DNA from: Nitrosomonadales bacterium
GTDB taxonomy: Bacteria; Pseudomonadota; Gammaproteobacteria; Burkholderiales; SG8-39
NCBI GenBank assembly: GCA_005240145.1
Contig: SBAS01000065.1
Coordinates: 1-34,294, forward strand
Length of the DNA: 34,294 nt
Direction: 5' to 3'
This document shows, one piece after another, positions 32,412 through 34,294 of the stretch (position 1 is its first letter; every line of letters begins with the position of its first letter). Below the pieces are notes generated by a model. The model was not told where the DNA came from. It ran no database searches and saw nothing but the letters and a program-made list of their open reading frames with translations. A program made the translations under genes and the position numbers.

Positions 32412-32444
32412 CGTGATGCGAACACCCCACGCTGGTGCATCACG
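32412..32444. repeat. Inverted repeat around NtrC-like site 2
   Basis: CGTGATGC (32412-32419) and GCATCACG (32437-32444) are perfect 8-bp inverted arms around a 17-nt spacer that contains most of the NtrC-like site. There is no T-run, so it is not a terminator. Confidence 0.6.
32423..32439. promoter_or_regulatory. NtrC-like binding site 2 (proximal)
   Basis: CACCCCA-CGC-TGGTGCA: the right half is a perfect TGGTGCA and the left half matches 4 of 7 of the NtrC dyad. It is centred about 96 nt before the predicted start and 32 bp (about three helical turns) from site 1. Confidence 0.55.
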
Positions 32445-32500
32445 CTCCCTCGGGTTTCCCATGCCATCCGTAACTCATTGATTAATAGTCTAAATTCACC

Positions 32501-32516
32501 TGGCACACAAAGTGCT
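32501..32516 (+). promoter_or_regulatory. Sigma-54 (-24/-12) promoter of torF-glnK-amtB
   Basis: TGGCACACAAAGTGCT matches TGGCAC-N5-TTGCT with the GG and GC elements exactly 10 bp apart. The start is predicted near 32527, with a 29-nt leader. An AGGGAG ribosome site lies 8 nt before the torF ATG. Nitrogen control through NtrC is strongly suggested by glnK and amtB downstream. Confidence 0.85.
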
Positions 32517-32555
32517 AATGGGATCCAGCGTCCATCGATCCAGGGAGATTTATCC

Positions 32556-33756
<1,201 letters not shown>

Positions 33757-33766
33757 GGAGAACAAG

Positions 33767-34294
33767 ATGAAGCAGCTGATTGCAGTGATCGCGATGCTCG
33801 CGCTGTTCGCAGGCGCAGGCGGTGCGCTTGCCCAGGACAAGGACAAGGCGCCCGAAAAAGCCGCTGCCGAGGCGAAAGCCGAACCGGCCAAGGCGGAGAC
33901 CAAGCCTGCGCCTGCGCCCAACAAGGGCGACGTGGCGTGGATGCTGACTTGCACTGCGCTGGTGCTGATGATGAGCGTGCCGGCGCTGGCGCTCTTCTAC
34001 GGCGGCATGGTGCGGGCGAAAAACATGCTCTCGATGCTGATGCAGGTCTTCGTCGTGTTCTCGCTCGTCACGGTGCTGTGGTGCATCTACGGCTACAGCC
34101 TCGCGTTCACCGAGGGCAACGCCTATTTCGGCGGTCTGGACCGGCTGTTCCTGAACGGCACCTTCGACAACGTCAAGGGCGAGTTCGCCATGGCGGCGAC
34201 CTTCTCCAAGGGCGTCGTGATCCCGGAACTGGTGTTCGTCGCCTTCCAGGCGACCTTCGCCGCGATCACCTGCTGCCTGATCCTCGGCGCCTTC
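33767..34294 (+). CDS. amtB: Ammonium transporter AmtB, N-terminal part (cut by window edge)
   Basis: 176 codons are present and open to the last base. A signal peptide (about 22 residues, ending GGALA-Q) is followed by a charged Ala/Lys/Glu/Pro linker (residues 24-51). Then come the first Amt helices: GDVAWMLTCTALVLMMSVPA and LALFYGGMVRAKNMLSMLMQ, then VVFSLVTVLWCIYGYSLAF and IPELVFVAFQATFAAIT, the last holding the Phe/Ile region before the gate. It is a trimeric ammonium channel controlled by GlnK. An AGGGAG site lies before the ATG. The PGLALFYGG motif reads PALALFYGG. Confidence 0.95.
   Translation, partial: MKQLIAVIAMLALFAGAGGALAQDKDKAPEKAAAEAKAEPAKAETKPAPAPNKGDVAWMLTCTALVLMMSVPALALFYGGMVRAKNMLSMLMQVFVVFSLVTVLWCIYGYSLAFTEGNAYFGGLDRLFLNGTFDNVKGEFAMAATFSKGVVIPELVFVAFQATFAAITCCLILGAF

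Noticed and set aside
30624-32555. Long plus-strand open frame running into torF
   Set aside because: The first part is antisense to comM and ubiK; only the section from the ATG at 32556 has a signal peptide and a ribosome site.

Overview
The window looks like a housekeeping chromosomal segment of a high-GC betaproteobacterium (Burkholderiales/Rhodocyclales-like). This rests on gene content and order: dacC-dat-ybeD-lipB, yqgE-ruvX-pyrR-pyrB-pyrC', thiD-thiE-hemL, rnb-tonB-like-aroE-mtgA, mpl, aroQ-accB-accC-prmA, and torF-glnK-amtB. The assignment is from recalled synteny and was not checked by a search. No rRNA, tRNA, CRISPR array, transposase or integrase was seen. Genes are packed almost end to end, many with 1-20 nt overlaps, and no stretch over 300 nt lacks a gene.

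Layout. 1-6709 (minus): a ten-gene run from yqgE down to lipB (cut by the window edge), joining pyrimidine synthesis (pyrR, pyrB and a catalytically dead dihydroorotase), cell-wall enzymes (rlpA, dacC) and lipoate synthesis (ybeD, lipB). 6787-10275 (plus): a membrane histidine kinase followed by an unusual Ser/Thr kinase fused to two receiver domains. 10280-10465 (minus): rubredoxin. 10510-13173 (plus): thiD-thiE-hemL. 13183-18174 (minus): a transsulfuration-type PLP enzyme, mgtE, mtgA, aroE and a TonB-like protein. 18236-22045 (minus): an RNase II-type exonuclease, a small esterase and mpl. 22110-28270 (plus): a hypothetical gene divergent from mpl, a TlpA-like thioredoxin, aroQ, accB, accC, prmA, a zinc-ribbon/DUF3426-type protein and a PfkB-family kinase. 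28267-30516 (minus): HIT protein, apaH, a nucleotidyltransferase-fold protein and a ribbon-helix-helix protein. 30579-32349 (minus): comM and ubiK. 32391-34294 (plus): a sigma-54/NtrC-type control region, then torF, glnK and amtB (cut by the window edge).

Most notable. (1) An RHH-protein/nucleotidyltransferase pair between comM and apaH resembles a toxin-antitoxin module. Its promoter -35 overlaps a perfect 20-bp palindrome, and it runs into two nucleotide-hydrolase genes (apaH, HIT). (2) A histidine kinase and a Ser/Thr kinase-REC-REC hybrid lie together, the second REC being degenerate. (3) A dihydroorotase paralogue in the pyr operon has lost its metal ligands. (4) A sigma-54 promoter with two NtrC-like dyads 32 bp apart controls torF-glnK-amtB. 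(5) An unrecognised conserved-looking protein is divergent from mpl. (6) Several genes show -10 boxes so close to the start codon that leaderless transcripts are likely. None of these has been tested by search or experiment.
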